A DNA stretch of 43,698 nt from Bacteroidaceae bacterium. Its GTDB lineage: Bacteria > Bacteroidota > Bacteroidia > Bacteroidales > Bacteroidaceae. This document shows, one piece after another, positions 23,623-32,245 of the stretch. The stretch spans positions 1-43,698 of the forward strand of contig JAFTSK010000185.1 of NCBI GenBank assembly GCA_017467385.1. Reading direction: 5' to 3'. The position numbers and the translations under genes were made by a program. Numbering within the stretch: the first letter of the stretch is position 1; every line of letters starts with the position of its first letter. Under the pieces are notes generated by a model that worked only from the letters and a program-made list of their open reading frames with translations, did not search any database and was not told the DNA's origin.

Positions 23623-26600
23623 ATGCTTATGAGGAACTATTGTTGTTTATTTCTTCTATTCTGTTTCGGTTTTTCTGTATGCCAACCAGTGTGGGTTGAG
23701 GCACAGGAAGTTGTCCAGCAGAAGACTATACGGATGGAATTGAAGAATGATCGTTTACCGGAAGTGTTTAAACGCTTGGAGAAAATGACCGGTTACAAAA
23801 TCATGTTTACGTATGACGACATCAGTCAGTTTGGTGTCAACGGTACGATTGAGGCATCGGACATCAAGGAAGTGATGAACAAGATTATCGGCAACTTACC
23901 TTTGGATTATCGTATTGATGGTCAGTATATTTATGTCACTTTGCGTGAAGTAGAAAAGAGGGTTAACGCCAGAAAGCAGAACGAAGTTTTGCTGAGAGGT
24001 TCGGTGAAAGATAAGGATGGTTTACCGTTGCCAGGTGTAGCAGTCCAAGTGAAAGGAACGACACAGGGAGTAACCACCGATATGGAAGGTGAATATTACA
24101 TTATGGCAAAGGGTGTAGAGAAACCGGTTCTTGTCTTTTCTTTTGTGGGTATGGAAACCCAAGAAGTTGCTTTTGAAAAAGGAAAGCATGTGATTAATAT
24201 TACTTTGAAAGAAGCAGAGAATTTGTTGGATCAAGTTGTGGTTACCGGTATCTTCAAGAAAAGTAAAGAATCATATACAGGTGCAGTTTCTGTAATAACA
24301 GAAGAAGAACTTGATATGGTGGGAAACAAGAACTTATTGGTCTCTATCGGAAACATTGATCCTTCTTTCAACATGTTGGTAAACAATGAATTTGGTTCAG
24401 ATCCGAATCATTTGCCGGATATTCAGATTCGTGGTTCTGCCAATTTGCCTACTTTGGAAAATCTTCAGGATGAAACCGGTACGGATATCAATACTCCGCT
24501 TATCATCATGGATGGATTTGAAATAGACTTGCAACGCTTGGTAGACTTGAATAGTGATGAGGTGAAGTCTATAACTCTTTTGAAGGACGGTTCTGCTACT
24601 GCAATTTATGGTTCAAGAGGTGCCAATGGTGTTATTGTTGTTACCACCAAAGAACCGGAAGCAGGAAGATTGAAAATTACATACAATGGTAGCTTGAATA
24701 TCGAATCTCCTGATTTAAGTGATTACAATTTGTTGAATGCTCGGGATAAATTGGAATTGGAACGGAAATTGGGTTATTATGAAAGTACCAACCTGTCGCT
24801 TGATATGATTCTGAAAAACAAATATGCAGAACGTCTGGCAGATGTAGAACGTGGAGTAGATACAGACTGGTTGTCAAAACCATTGCGTACCGGTGTAGGA
24901 CAACGTCATAGTATCCGTTTGGAAGGTGGGGATAATTCTTTCCGCTATGCCGCTTCATTACAATATAATGATGTAAAAGGGGTTATGAAGAAATCCGACC
25001 GTAAGAGTATTAATGGTGGAGTGACTTTGAGCTATTATCACAAGAATGTGGTTTTCCGTAACGATTTATCCATTGGAGTAACCGATTCCAAAGATTCTCC
25101 TTACGGCTCGTTCAGTGATTATACCACATTAAATCCTTATTGGAAACCTTATGATGACAATGGAAATTTGATCAAGATTTTTGATGATAATATAGAATTT
25201 TATGATGGATTCAGTAAATTGCCAAAGAATCCGTTGTATAATGCTACCTTGAACACTAAGTCGCAGGATAAATATACGCAGATAATCAATAATTTCTCCA
25301 TTGAATGGAGACCTTTTGATGGCTTTATTGCACGTGGTAGTGTAGGTATTTCTTCGCAATCAACTGAAGCAGATGATTATAAACCTGCTACACATACCGA
25401 CTTTGAAGCCGAAAGATACCAAACAACAGAGGGTGTCTTTAAAAAAGGTAGTTACTATTATAGTAGCGGAAAGAATTTCAATTATGACTTGGCGTTGAAC
25501 TTGAGTTATTCCAATCTTTTTGCAGATAAGCATTTGGTGTATGCAGGTGTCAATGTAGATGTGGATTCAAGAAAATCCAGAAACTATCGTTTCGGAGCTG
25601 AAGGTTTCTTGGATGAATCTTTTGATTTCATCGGTTCGGCTTTACAATATATGGAAGGTGGAAAACCTTCTGGCTCAGAATCTTTGACACGTCGAATCGG
25701 TTTTGTAGGAAACTTGAACTATTCGTATGACAACCGTTATTATGCTGACTTTGCTTTCCGTACAGATGGTTCGTCTCAGTTTGGTAAAGACAAGCGTTTT
25801 GCTCCATTTTATTCTGTAGGTATGGGATGGAACATGGAAAGAGAAAAGTTCATGAAAAACCTTACCTTTATCAACCGGTTGAAGTTAAGAGCTTCATACG
25901 GTCAGGCCGGTTCTCAGAACTTTAGTGCATATCAGGCACAGGCTGTATATAATTATTATACTTCTGATAATTATTTCCAATGGGTAGGTGCCTATCAAAC
26001 GGCTCTGGAAAATGCGAATCTTGAATGGCAAATCACTGATAAGTACAATGCAGGTATTGAAGTGGAACTCTTTGACAAGAGATTTAGTTTCATGGCAGAT
26101 GTTTATCTCGAAAAGACATCTAACTTGTTGTCTTCTTTGCTTCTTCCTTTGTCTAATGGCTTTACATCGTATACTGCCAATATCGGTAAAAAGGAAGATA
26201 AGGGGTTTGAAGTGAAAGCAACCGCTTTTATTATCAAAGATACCAAACGTAGAATCATGTGGTCTTTAACTGGTTCTATGATTCATAATAAGGATAAGAT
26301 TATTGAATTGTCGCCAGCATTGAAGAAAAAATATGATGAGTTGTTGAGTGAAGGAAGTACTTTGCCTAATACGATTCTTCGTGAAGGCGATTCCCAAAAT
26401 ACAATATATGCTGTTCGTTCCTTAGGTATTGATCCAAGTACCGGTAGAGAATTCTTCTTGGACAAGAATGGAGAGGTTACATATACCTGGAGTGCTAATG
26501 ATCGTGTAGCTTGTGGGGTAAGCCAGCCTAAGTACAGAGGTAATTTGAGCAGTATGTTCCGTTGGAAAGATTTGGTTGTCAATGTAAGCTTTGCATATCG

Positions 26601-26982
26601 TTTGGGTGGACAAATCTACAACTCTACTCTTTTGAATAAGGTTGAAGGAGCAGACAAGCGATACAATGTGGATGAACGTGTGTATAATGACCGTTGGCAG
26701 AATCCGGGAGACAAAACATTCTTCAAATCGTTGTATGATGAATCTACTACTAATGTGACATCACGTTTTATTCAAGATGAACGTACTTTGTCATGTCAGA
26801 ACTTACATGTCAGTTACAACATCCAAAACAATGAATGGTTGAAGAAGAATTTGGGTGTCAAGTCGTTGACTGTTGGTGGTAACTTGAGTGATTTGTTCTA
26901 TATCTCATCAGTAAAACAGGAAAGAGGGTTGTCTTATCCTTATTCAAGACGCTTCTCCTTCACTTTAGGATTGCAATTTTAA
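23623..26982 (+). CDS. SusC/RagA-type TonB-dependent outer membrane transporter with STN domain
   Basis: The 1119-residue transporter imports substrate across the outer membrane with energy from TonB. Order of parts: signal peptide 1-28; STN domain about 33-112 (LPEVFKRLEKMTGYKIMFTYDD), the signal-receiving domain that contacts FecR; CarboxypepD_reg-like domain about 123-205 (GSVKDKDGLPLPGVAVQVKGT); a short LDQVVVTGIF TonB-box-like segment; the plug (about 220-345) with LKDGSATAIYGSRGANGVIVVTT; and the barrel up to 1119, ending in a beta strand with terminal phenylalanine. The STN domain and the sigma/FecR genes upstream mark it as a transducing SusC. SusD follows after 17 nt. The substrate is unknown. 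Confidence 0.95.
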   Translation: MLMRNYCCLFLLFCFGFSVCQPVWVEAQEVVQQKTIRMELKNDRLPEVFKRLEKMTGYKIMFTYDDISQFGVNGTIEASDIKEVMNKIIGNLPLDYRIDGQYIYVTLREVEKRVNARKQNEVLLRGSVKDKDGLPLPGVAVQVKGTTQGVTTDMEGEYYIMAKGVEKPVLVFSFVGMETQEVAFEKGKHVINITLKEAENLLDQVVVTGIFKKSKESYTGAVSVITEEELDMVGNKNLLVSIGNIDPSFNMLVNNEFGSDPNHLPDIQIRGSANLPTLENLQDETGTDINTPLIIMDGFEIDLQRLVDLNSDEVKSITLLKDGSATAIYGSRGANGVIVVTTKEPEAGRLKITYNGSLNIESPDLSDYNLLNARDKLELERKLGYYESTNLSLDMILKNKYAERLADVERGVDTDWLSKPLRTGVGQRHSIRLEGGDNSFRYAASLQYNDVKGVMKKSDRKSINGGVTLSYYHKNVVFRNDLSIGVTDSKDSPYGSFSDYTTLNPYWKPYDDNGNLIKIFDDNIEFYDGFSKLPKNPLYNATLNTKSQDKYTQIINNFSIEWRPFDGFIARGSVGISSQSTEADDYKPATHTDFEAERYQTTEGVFKKGSYYYSSGKNFNYDLALNLSYSNLFADKHLVYAGVNVDVDSRKSRNYRFGAEGFLDESFDFIGSALQYMEGGKPSGSESLTRRIGFVGNLNYSYDNRYYADFAFRTDGSSQFGKDKRFAPFYSVGMGWNMEREKFMKNLTFINRLKLRASYGQAGSQNFSAYQAQAVYNYYTSDNYFQWVGAYQTALENANLEWQITDKYNAGIEVELFDKRFSFMADVYLEKTSNLLSSLLLPLSNGFTSYTANIGKKEDKGFEVKATAFIIKDTKRRIMWSLTGSMIHNKDKIIELSPALKKKYDELLSEGSTLPNTILREGDSQNTIYAVRSLGIDPSTGREFFLDKNGEVTYTWSANDRVACGVSQPKYRGNLSSMFRWKDLVVNVSFAYRLGGQIYNSTLLNKVEGADKRYNVDERVYNDRWQNPGDKTFFKSLYDESTTNVTSRFIQDERTLSCQNLHVSYNIQNNEWLKKNLGVKSLTVGGNLSDLFYISSVKQERGLSYPYSRRFSFTLGLQF

Positions 26983-26999
26983 TTAAAGATGGATTAATT

Positions 27000-28415
27000 A
27001 TGAAACGATTATATTCTATTATATATTTATTAGGGGCTTTCTTTACCATCACTTCATGCAGTGATTGGTTGGATGTTTCTCCGGAAACAGAAAAGAAGCA
27101 GGAAGATATGTTCAGTACCGAAACAGGTTATAAGAATGTGCTTACAGGAGCATATATCCGAATGAAATCCACTTCATTGTACGGTGATGAAATGGTGCAT
27201 GGAACTTTATCTATGTTGGCACAAAACTGGAACAACACGTCCAAAGGCTCCAAAGCTGCTTATTTAAGAATCTATGACTATAAAGCTTCAGAAGTTGAAT
27301 CGGCAGTTTCTTCCATTTATAACAATCTCTATAAGGTTATTGCTGATGTAAATGGACTGTTGAAGGATATTGATGCCAATCGGGAGGTCTTTAAAGGAAA
27401 TGGTTATGAACTGACAAAAGCAGAGGCTTTGGCTATTAGGGCTTTCTGTCATTTTGATGTGTTACGTTTGTTTGGACCTATGCCTACCGATTTACCAAGT
27501 GCGGCTATCTTGCCGTATGTAACGACTGTTTCCACCACTCCTAATTCCAAAATAACATACGAGGAATATACAGCTCATTTACTAAATGATTTGCAGGAAG
27601 CGGAAGAGTTGTTTGAAGGTAATGATCCGATATGTACTTATTCCATCGAGAAATTGAACTCACCTTCTTTCATGGAAGATACTTATTGGGGATACAGACA
27701 AATGCGCATGAATTATTATGCGGTTTGTGCCATTAAAGCTCGTTTGTTCTTGTGGCTCGGAAATAAGACCGATGCTTTGAAGTATGCTAAGATTGTCATG
27801 GATGCCAAAGACAATACAGGCAATAAGATGTATCGTTTGGGAAATAGTGATGATTGTGCCCGAAAAGACTATACATTGTCTTGTGAACATATTTTGAACA
27901 TATATGTGAAAGATCTTGCGACCACTTCATTGGGAACGGCTAAAGGATATGAGAAAACAAAAAGTCTTTTGACATCGCAATTGTACGGTTCCGGTTCTAC
28001 GGATATTCGTTTGAATTTGATGTGGGATTATGTATATGATGATTATAATTGGACTTATAATAATTATTTCAAGAAGTATTTACAGTCGGACAATATGCCA
28101 GCTTTGGCAAAGAATGTGCTTCCTTTGATCAGATTGTATGAAATGTATTTGATTGCTATGGAATGTTCTTCTTTGGAGGAAGCTAATCAATTATATTCGG
28201 AAATGTGCATTGCACGTGATATTCCGGTCGTTGAAATTGATGATGTGAATGAATTGAAAGACATTATCGGGGCAGAGTATAACAAAGAATTTTGTGGGGA
28301 AGGACAGACTTTCTATGCATTCAAGCGACTTGCCATAGAGACGATTCCTTTTGCGGCAGAACCTGGTTCCGTCTCTACTTATGTAATTCCATTGCCTGTG
28401 CAAGAAACAATTTAA
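27000..28415 (+). CDS. SusD/RagB-type surface lipoprotein
   Basis: SusD proteins sit over the SusC barrel as a lid and bind the substrate. The 471-residue protein has a lipoprotein signal (ITSC, acceptor C20), the early SDWLDVSPE motif of the family, and the helical core with repeated tetratrico-like segments (ALAIRAFCHFDVLRLFGPMPTDLPS and the VCAIKARLFLWLGNKTDALKYA pair). Length is a little short of typical SusD (about 550), nearer RagB-like peptide binders (about 500). It is 17 nt after the SusC gene and 28 nt before the DUF4843 gene. Confidence 0.94.
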   Translation: MKRLYSIIYLLGAFFTITSCSDWLDVSPETEKKQEDMFSTETGYKNVLTGAYIRMKSTSLYGDEMVHGTLSMLAQNWNNTSKGSKAAYLRIYDYKASEVESAVSSIYNNLYKVIADVNGLLKDIDANREVFKGNGYELTKAEALAIRAFCHFDVLRLFGPMPTDLPSAAILPYVTTVSTTPNSKITYEEYTAHLLNDLQEAEELFEGNDPICTYSIEKLNSPSFMEDTYWGYRQMRMNYYAVCAIKARLFLWLGNKTDALKYAKIVMDAKDNTGNKMYRLGNSDDCARKDYTLSCEHILNIYVKDLATTSLGTAKGYEKTKSLLTSQLYGSGSTDIRLNLMWDYVYDDYNWTYNNYFKKYLQSDNMPALAKNVLPLIRLYEMYLIAMECSSLEEANQLYSEMCIARDIPVVEIDDVNELKDIIGAEYNKEFCGEGQTFYAFKRLAIETIPFAAEPGSVSTYVIPLPVQETI

Positions 28416-28443
28416 GTATTCATTGATTAAGACGTAAGAATAT

Positions 28444-29313
28444 ATGAAAAAAATATTTAATCTATTGACGGTGATTGCTTGCTTGAGTATAACAGGGTGT
28501 CAAGAAGAGGAGGCACTTCTGTTTCAAGATGTAGCTCGCGTTCAATTTACATCAGGTGTTGAGGATTATCCATATTCTTTCATTTGGTTGGACAAAAGCC
28601 AGGAAAGTGCGATTGTGAAGTTACCTATATTGGTAACAGGAGGACCTGCCGATGTAGAACGCACCTTGAAGGTAACACAAGTGGAAGAGTACAATGTTAC
28701 TTATGAGTATGATAATAAAGGTTATGTGGTAGATTCTATTGTAACACCCATTGAGAATCCGGCCATATCTGGAGTACATTATGTTCCGTTTGATGATTCG
28801 GAAGCCAAAGCATTGCTGAAAGTAGGTGCGGGAGTTGTAAAAGATTCATTGGCTATCATTCTCAAGAGAGATGCTTCATTGGCTACGGGAAAGGTACGCT
28901 TGAGATTGAGACTGGAAGCTTCGGACGATCTTGAAGTGGGAGAAAGCAAGTATCTGGAAAGAACGATTGTATTCTCGGACATGTTGGAACAACCTTCAGG
29001 ATGGTATTATAAGAATTGGTACACTTATTCACCGGCCTATTCTTATTTAGGAAATTACAGCGTTCCTAAACACGAACTGATGATACGCGTTTTGCAAAGA
29101 TTGCAAAGCAGTACTTCCCGGGTGGATGACGAATGGATTGCTAAGGGTAATGCCGATCCAACCATATTTGTGTACTGGAGAAGTAAGTTTGTAGAAGAGT
29201 TGGATGCCTTCAACAACAATCCGGAGAACATTGAGTCTGGAGCTGCACCTCTGCGCGAAGATCCGAATAATCCAAGTAGTGCATTGGTTACCTTCCCGAC
29301 AAAGGTACAATAA
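28444..29313 (+). CDS. DUF4843 lipoprotein
   Basis: A 289-residue surface lipoprotein (lipobox SITGC, acceptor C19) recognised as a DUF4843 protein. The family occurs downstream of SusCD pairs in Bacteroidales and has no known activity. The N-terminal half is rich in beta strands (VKLPILVTGGPADVERTLKVTQ, similar to the VxVxxSG pattern of calx-beta folds); the C-terminal part is aromatic-rich. As with other genes in this position, it is probably an accessory surface substrate-binding protein. Confidence 0.85.
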   Translation: MKKIFNLLTVIACLSITGCQEEEALLFQDVARVQFTSGVEDYPYSFIWLDKSQESAIVKLPILVTGGPADVERTLKVTQVEEYNVTYEYDNKGYVVDSIVTPIENPAISGVHYVPFDDSEAKALLKVGAGVVKDSLAIILKRDASLATGKVRLRLRLEASDDLEVGESKYLERTIVFSDMLEQPSGWYYKNWYTYSPAYSYLGNYSVPKHELMIRVLQRLQSSTSRVDDEWIAKGNADPTIFVYWRSKFVEELDAFNNNPENIESGAAPLREDPNNPSSALVTFPTKVQ

Positions 29314-29341
29314 GAGATGTTTAATTAGAAAATGAGATAAT

Positions 29342-30859
29342 ATGAGACTATTATATATCGCTTTATTTTTCCTCGGACTTTTTACAGCTTGTGTGGATAG
29401 TAGCGAGGATGTGTACGGTGAACGTTTGGAAATCCGCGTTGAGAATATTGACCAGGATATTAGGGTTAATATTGGAAGTTCATTGAACATTTCACCCAAA
29501 ATTTACCCGGAAGACCGTAATTATGAATGTTTCTGGGGAGTGGCTAACCGGAATAATCAGTATTCAATTATTGACACCTTGTCGCATGAACGTGATTTGG
29601 ATTACTTGGTAACATTGAATACAGGCAGTTATACGTTGCGTTTCTGTGCAAAAGATACGGAAACAGGTATTTTTTCTTATACAGAATATAATCTTTTTGT
29701 CGAAACGGATATGTCCACAGGATGGTGGGTGCTGAAAAGTAATGAAAACGGAACCGATGTAGATATATTCACAGATGAAAAGAAAATAGAGAATGTGGTT
29801 CATTCCTACAATGGAAAGACATTGACAGGAAATGCGGTAGACCTTGCATATACAACGAATTATTTCGTTTTTGACGCATCTACCGATACGGATGTCAATA
29901 AGAGTGTGGTTTTCTTGGGAAGCGAAGAAGACTTGATGGTGGTAGACTTGTTTACCGGAAAGATTCTGCGTACTTATGAGGATTTGTTCTATGAATTTCC
30001 TGCACAGAGAAAGATTCAGGCTGTCTTTAAAGGAGCATCGGATGTACATTTGTTGGCAGACGGTTCACTTTACACCATGCCTATTTCCAGATACACTCCA
30101 CACTATAAGCAATTTGTAATCAAACATGGAGGTGATTATGTACTTTCTCCATACAGAGTTGCTTCCGGATGGAGTAATCCGATGTTGTTTGATGAATCAA
30201 CAAGTTCTTTCTGTATTGCCGATCGTGCTGCTTCGGAGTTGGTTTATGGAAAGCCGGAAGCTTCTCCTTCTCATAGCAATCTGAATATGGAGCTTCTTTA
30301 TATGGGAGGCAGAACAACCAGTACTAACGGAGGTGAGAACGGCTATGCCTTGCTGAAAGTAAAGGGAGAAGAAAAATATAAGTTGGCTTACATTGACGCT
30401 ACTCGTTCTACATACGACCTAAATTCAAGTACTGCTTCTCGCCATTGTATTATTCTGGATATGAAAGATATTCCTAATACGTTAGGTCTCTTGAAATCTG
30501 AAATTAGAGCACAGAGCCAGGATAATGACATCATGTATTTCGTGAAGGATAATCAAGTATATTCTTGTCATCTGGAAACGTTTGATGAAAGGCTTCAGAC
30601 TACAGAATTCTCTGCTGGAGAAACCATTACCTACATGGAATATACGAAGTTTATGCAACCCTATAATGATACAAGCAAATGGTTTAATTATTTGATGGTT
30701 GGTACAAAAACGGACAATGGATATAAACTCTATTTTCATCCTATCCAAGCGGGAACTCTCCAGCCGGCTGTAAAGGTCTTTGAAGGAGAAGGCGAAGTTA
30801 AGCGAGCTATCTATATTGGTATGATAGGCGGTTATGTTTATCCATCTGTTTATTTCTAA
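29342..30859 (+). CDS. PKD-like family lipoprotein
   Basis: A 505-residue lipoprotein (lipobox LFTAC, acceptor C17) of the PKD-like family commonly paired with DUF4843 in Bacteroides SusCD loci. Residues about 30-125 look like a beta-sandwich repeat (INIGSSLNISPKIYPEDRNYECFWGV, then LNTGSYTLRFCAKDTETG, matching the bacterial Ig/PKD pattern). The rest is a long beta-rich region, perhaps a propeller, with no known catalytic motif. It follows the DUF4843 gene by 28 nt and precedes the thioredoxin gene by 4 nt. Role is inferred as substrate binding. Confidence 0.85.
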   Translation: MRLLYIALFFLGLFTACVDSSEDVYGERLEIRVENIDQDIRVNIGSSLNISPKIYPEDRNYECFWGVANRNNQYSIIDTLSHERDLDYLVTLNTGSYTLRFCAKDTETGIFSYTEYNLFVETDMSTGWWVLKSNENGTDVDIFTDEKKIENVVHSYNGKTLTGNAVDLAYTTNYFVFDASTDTDVNKSVVFLGSEEDLMVVDLFTGKILRTYEDLFYEFPAQRKIQAVFKGASDVHLLADGSLYTMPISRYTPHYKQFVIKHGGDYVLSPYRVASGWSNPMLFDESTSSFCIADRAASELVYGKPEASPSHSNLNMELLYMGGRTTSTNGGENGYALLKVKGEEKYKLAYIDATRSTYDLNSSTASRHCIILDMKDIPNTLGLLKSEIRAQSQDNDIMYFVKDNQVYSCHLETFDERLQTTEFSAGETITYMEYTKFMQPYNDTSKWFNYLMVGTKTDNGYKLYFHPIQAGTLQPAVKVFEGEGEVKRAIYIGMIGGYVYPSVYF

Positions 30860-30863
30860 TAGT

Positions 30864-32228
30864 ATGAGGAAGTCAATCACGTTTTTTTGGCTTGTATGTA
30901 TTTCATTCATTGTGGCCTCTTGTTCTAAAGAGGCTACAATTAGTGGTATCACAGACAATTATAAAGCGCTGTCTCTATATTCTTTCAGAAAGGGAGAGGT
31001 TAATCTTCTTCATACAATGGAGATTGACTCTGTGACGAAAGAATTCCGACAGTTGGTACAGTTACCCTATGAAGGACTTTATCTTTTGGGGCGAAACGAA
31101 AAAGCCTTATATCCAGTTTATTTGAAAGGTGGTGAGAGGGTTGAACTTCAATTGGAAAAGAACCGTCTTTCACTTTCCGAAAGTTCGGGAAAGGAGAATC
31201 AGGCGTTGTTTCAATGGGAAGAAGGTGTAGAGGATGTAAAGATACATGGTTTCTTACATAATTATTTGCCCGGTGAATATAGTGTGGAATATACAGAGTT
31301 TTTTAAAGAACTTGAAACTGCGGCTGACCTTCGGGATCATTTGTTGAAAGATTTGGAAGACGAAAACGAAACATTCTATTCACTCCTTAAGTATAAGATA
31401 AGAACAGATTTAGACTTTTATGCTTTGTCGTTCTTGAAAAATGCGAGATATCAAATACCGGATTCTGTCGAACTTCCTGATTATTACCAAGAATTGGATT
31501 TGGAAAGAAATCTTTTAAACTTGGACGTTTTGGAATTGCCTAACGCCGGGATGATGTTGGAGACTTGTGTCTGGTATCAGAATCGGGATAAAGAGCCGGC
31601 AACGGTGTCTTCTGTTGCATGTGCTAAGGAATCGTTGAAAGATAAAGAACTCCAACAAGAGTATTTCTTGTCATTGGCCTCTCGTTTTAAGTTTTACGAA
31701 GAATATCAACATTTATTGGATGAAACCGGTAATAATTTCTTTGAAAGGAATTATCTTTGCAGAATTGAAAGAATTAAAGAAAAATTGTCATGGTCAGCTC
31801 CTGGTTTGATGGCTCCGGATTTTGAAGCGATGAAACCAGACAGTACTTGGATGAAACTTTCTGATTTTAAAGGGAAAACAGTAGTAGTGGATGTGTGGGC
31901 TACCTGGTGTGAACCTTGTAAGAGAATGACTCCTCTTTATCATCAATTGGAAAAAGAACTGAAGCAGGAGAATGTCGTTTTTCTGAATGTTTGTGTAGGA
32001 ACTTGGGCAGAAGTCGATTTATGGCGGAAAATGAGTAAAGACTATCAAATAGAAGAAAATACATCTTTTGTGAATGGATGGAATAGTGATTTTGTAAAGA
32101 AATATCAAATATCGGGTGTTCCTCGTTACATGATTTTTGATGAAGAAGGACGAATTGTTTCTGTAAAGGCTCCTAACCCAACAACATCAAAGTTGAAAGA
32201 GTTGATCGTTAAGACCTTGAAGAAATAG
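30864..32228 (+). CDS. TlpA-like thioredoxin lipoprotein in SusCD locus
   Basis: A 454-residue lipoprotein (lipobox IVASC, acceptor C20). The N-terminal region (about 25-125) resembles the DUF4369-type beta domain often fused to TlpA proteins. Residues about 325-454 are a TlpA/ResA thioredoxin domain, with VWATWCEPC (cysteines 349 and 352) and the cis-proline segment SGVPRYMIFD. It could reduce disulfides in imported peptides or proteins, or maintain the peptidase next to it. I use the ATG at 30864 (MRKSITFF); a longer frame overlapping the upstream gene lacks a signal peptide. The S9 peptidase gene follows 17 nt downstream. Confidence 0.88.
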   Translation: MRKSITFFWLVCISFIVASCSKEATISGITDNYKALSLYSFRKGEVNLLHTMEIDSVTKEFRQLVQLPYEGLYLLGRNEKALYPVYLKGGERVELQLEKNRLSLSESSGKENQALFQWEEGVEDVKIHGFLHNYLPGEYSVEYTEFFKELETAADLRDHLLKDLEDENETFYSLLKYKIRTDLDFYALSFLKNARYQIPDSVELPDYYQELDLERNLLNLDVLELPNAGMMLETCVWYQNRDKEPATVSSVACAKESLKDKELQQEYFLSLASRFKFYEEYQHLLDETGNNFFERNYLCRIERIKEKLSWSAPGLMAPDFEAMKPDSTWMKLSDFKGKTVVVDVWATWCEPCKRMTPLYHQLEKELKQENVVFLNVCVGTWAEVDLWRKMSKDYQIEENTSFVNGWNSDFVKKYQISGVPRYMIFDEEGRIVSVKAPNPTTSKLKELIVKTLKK

Positions 32229-32245
32229 TTTTAGTTTATATAATC

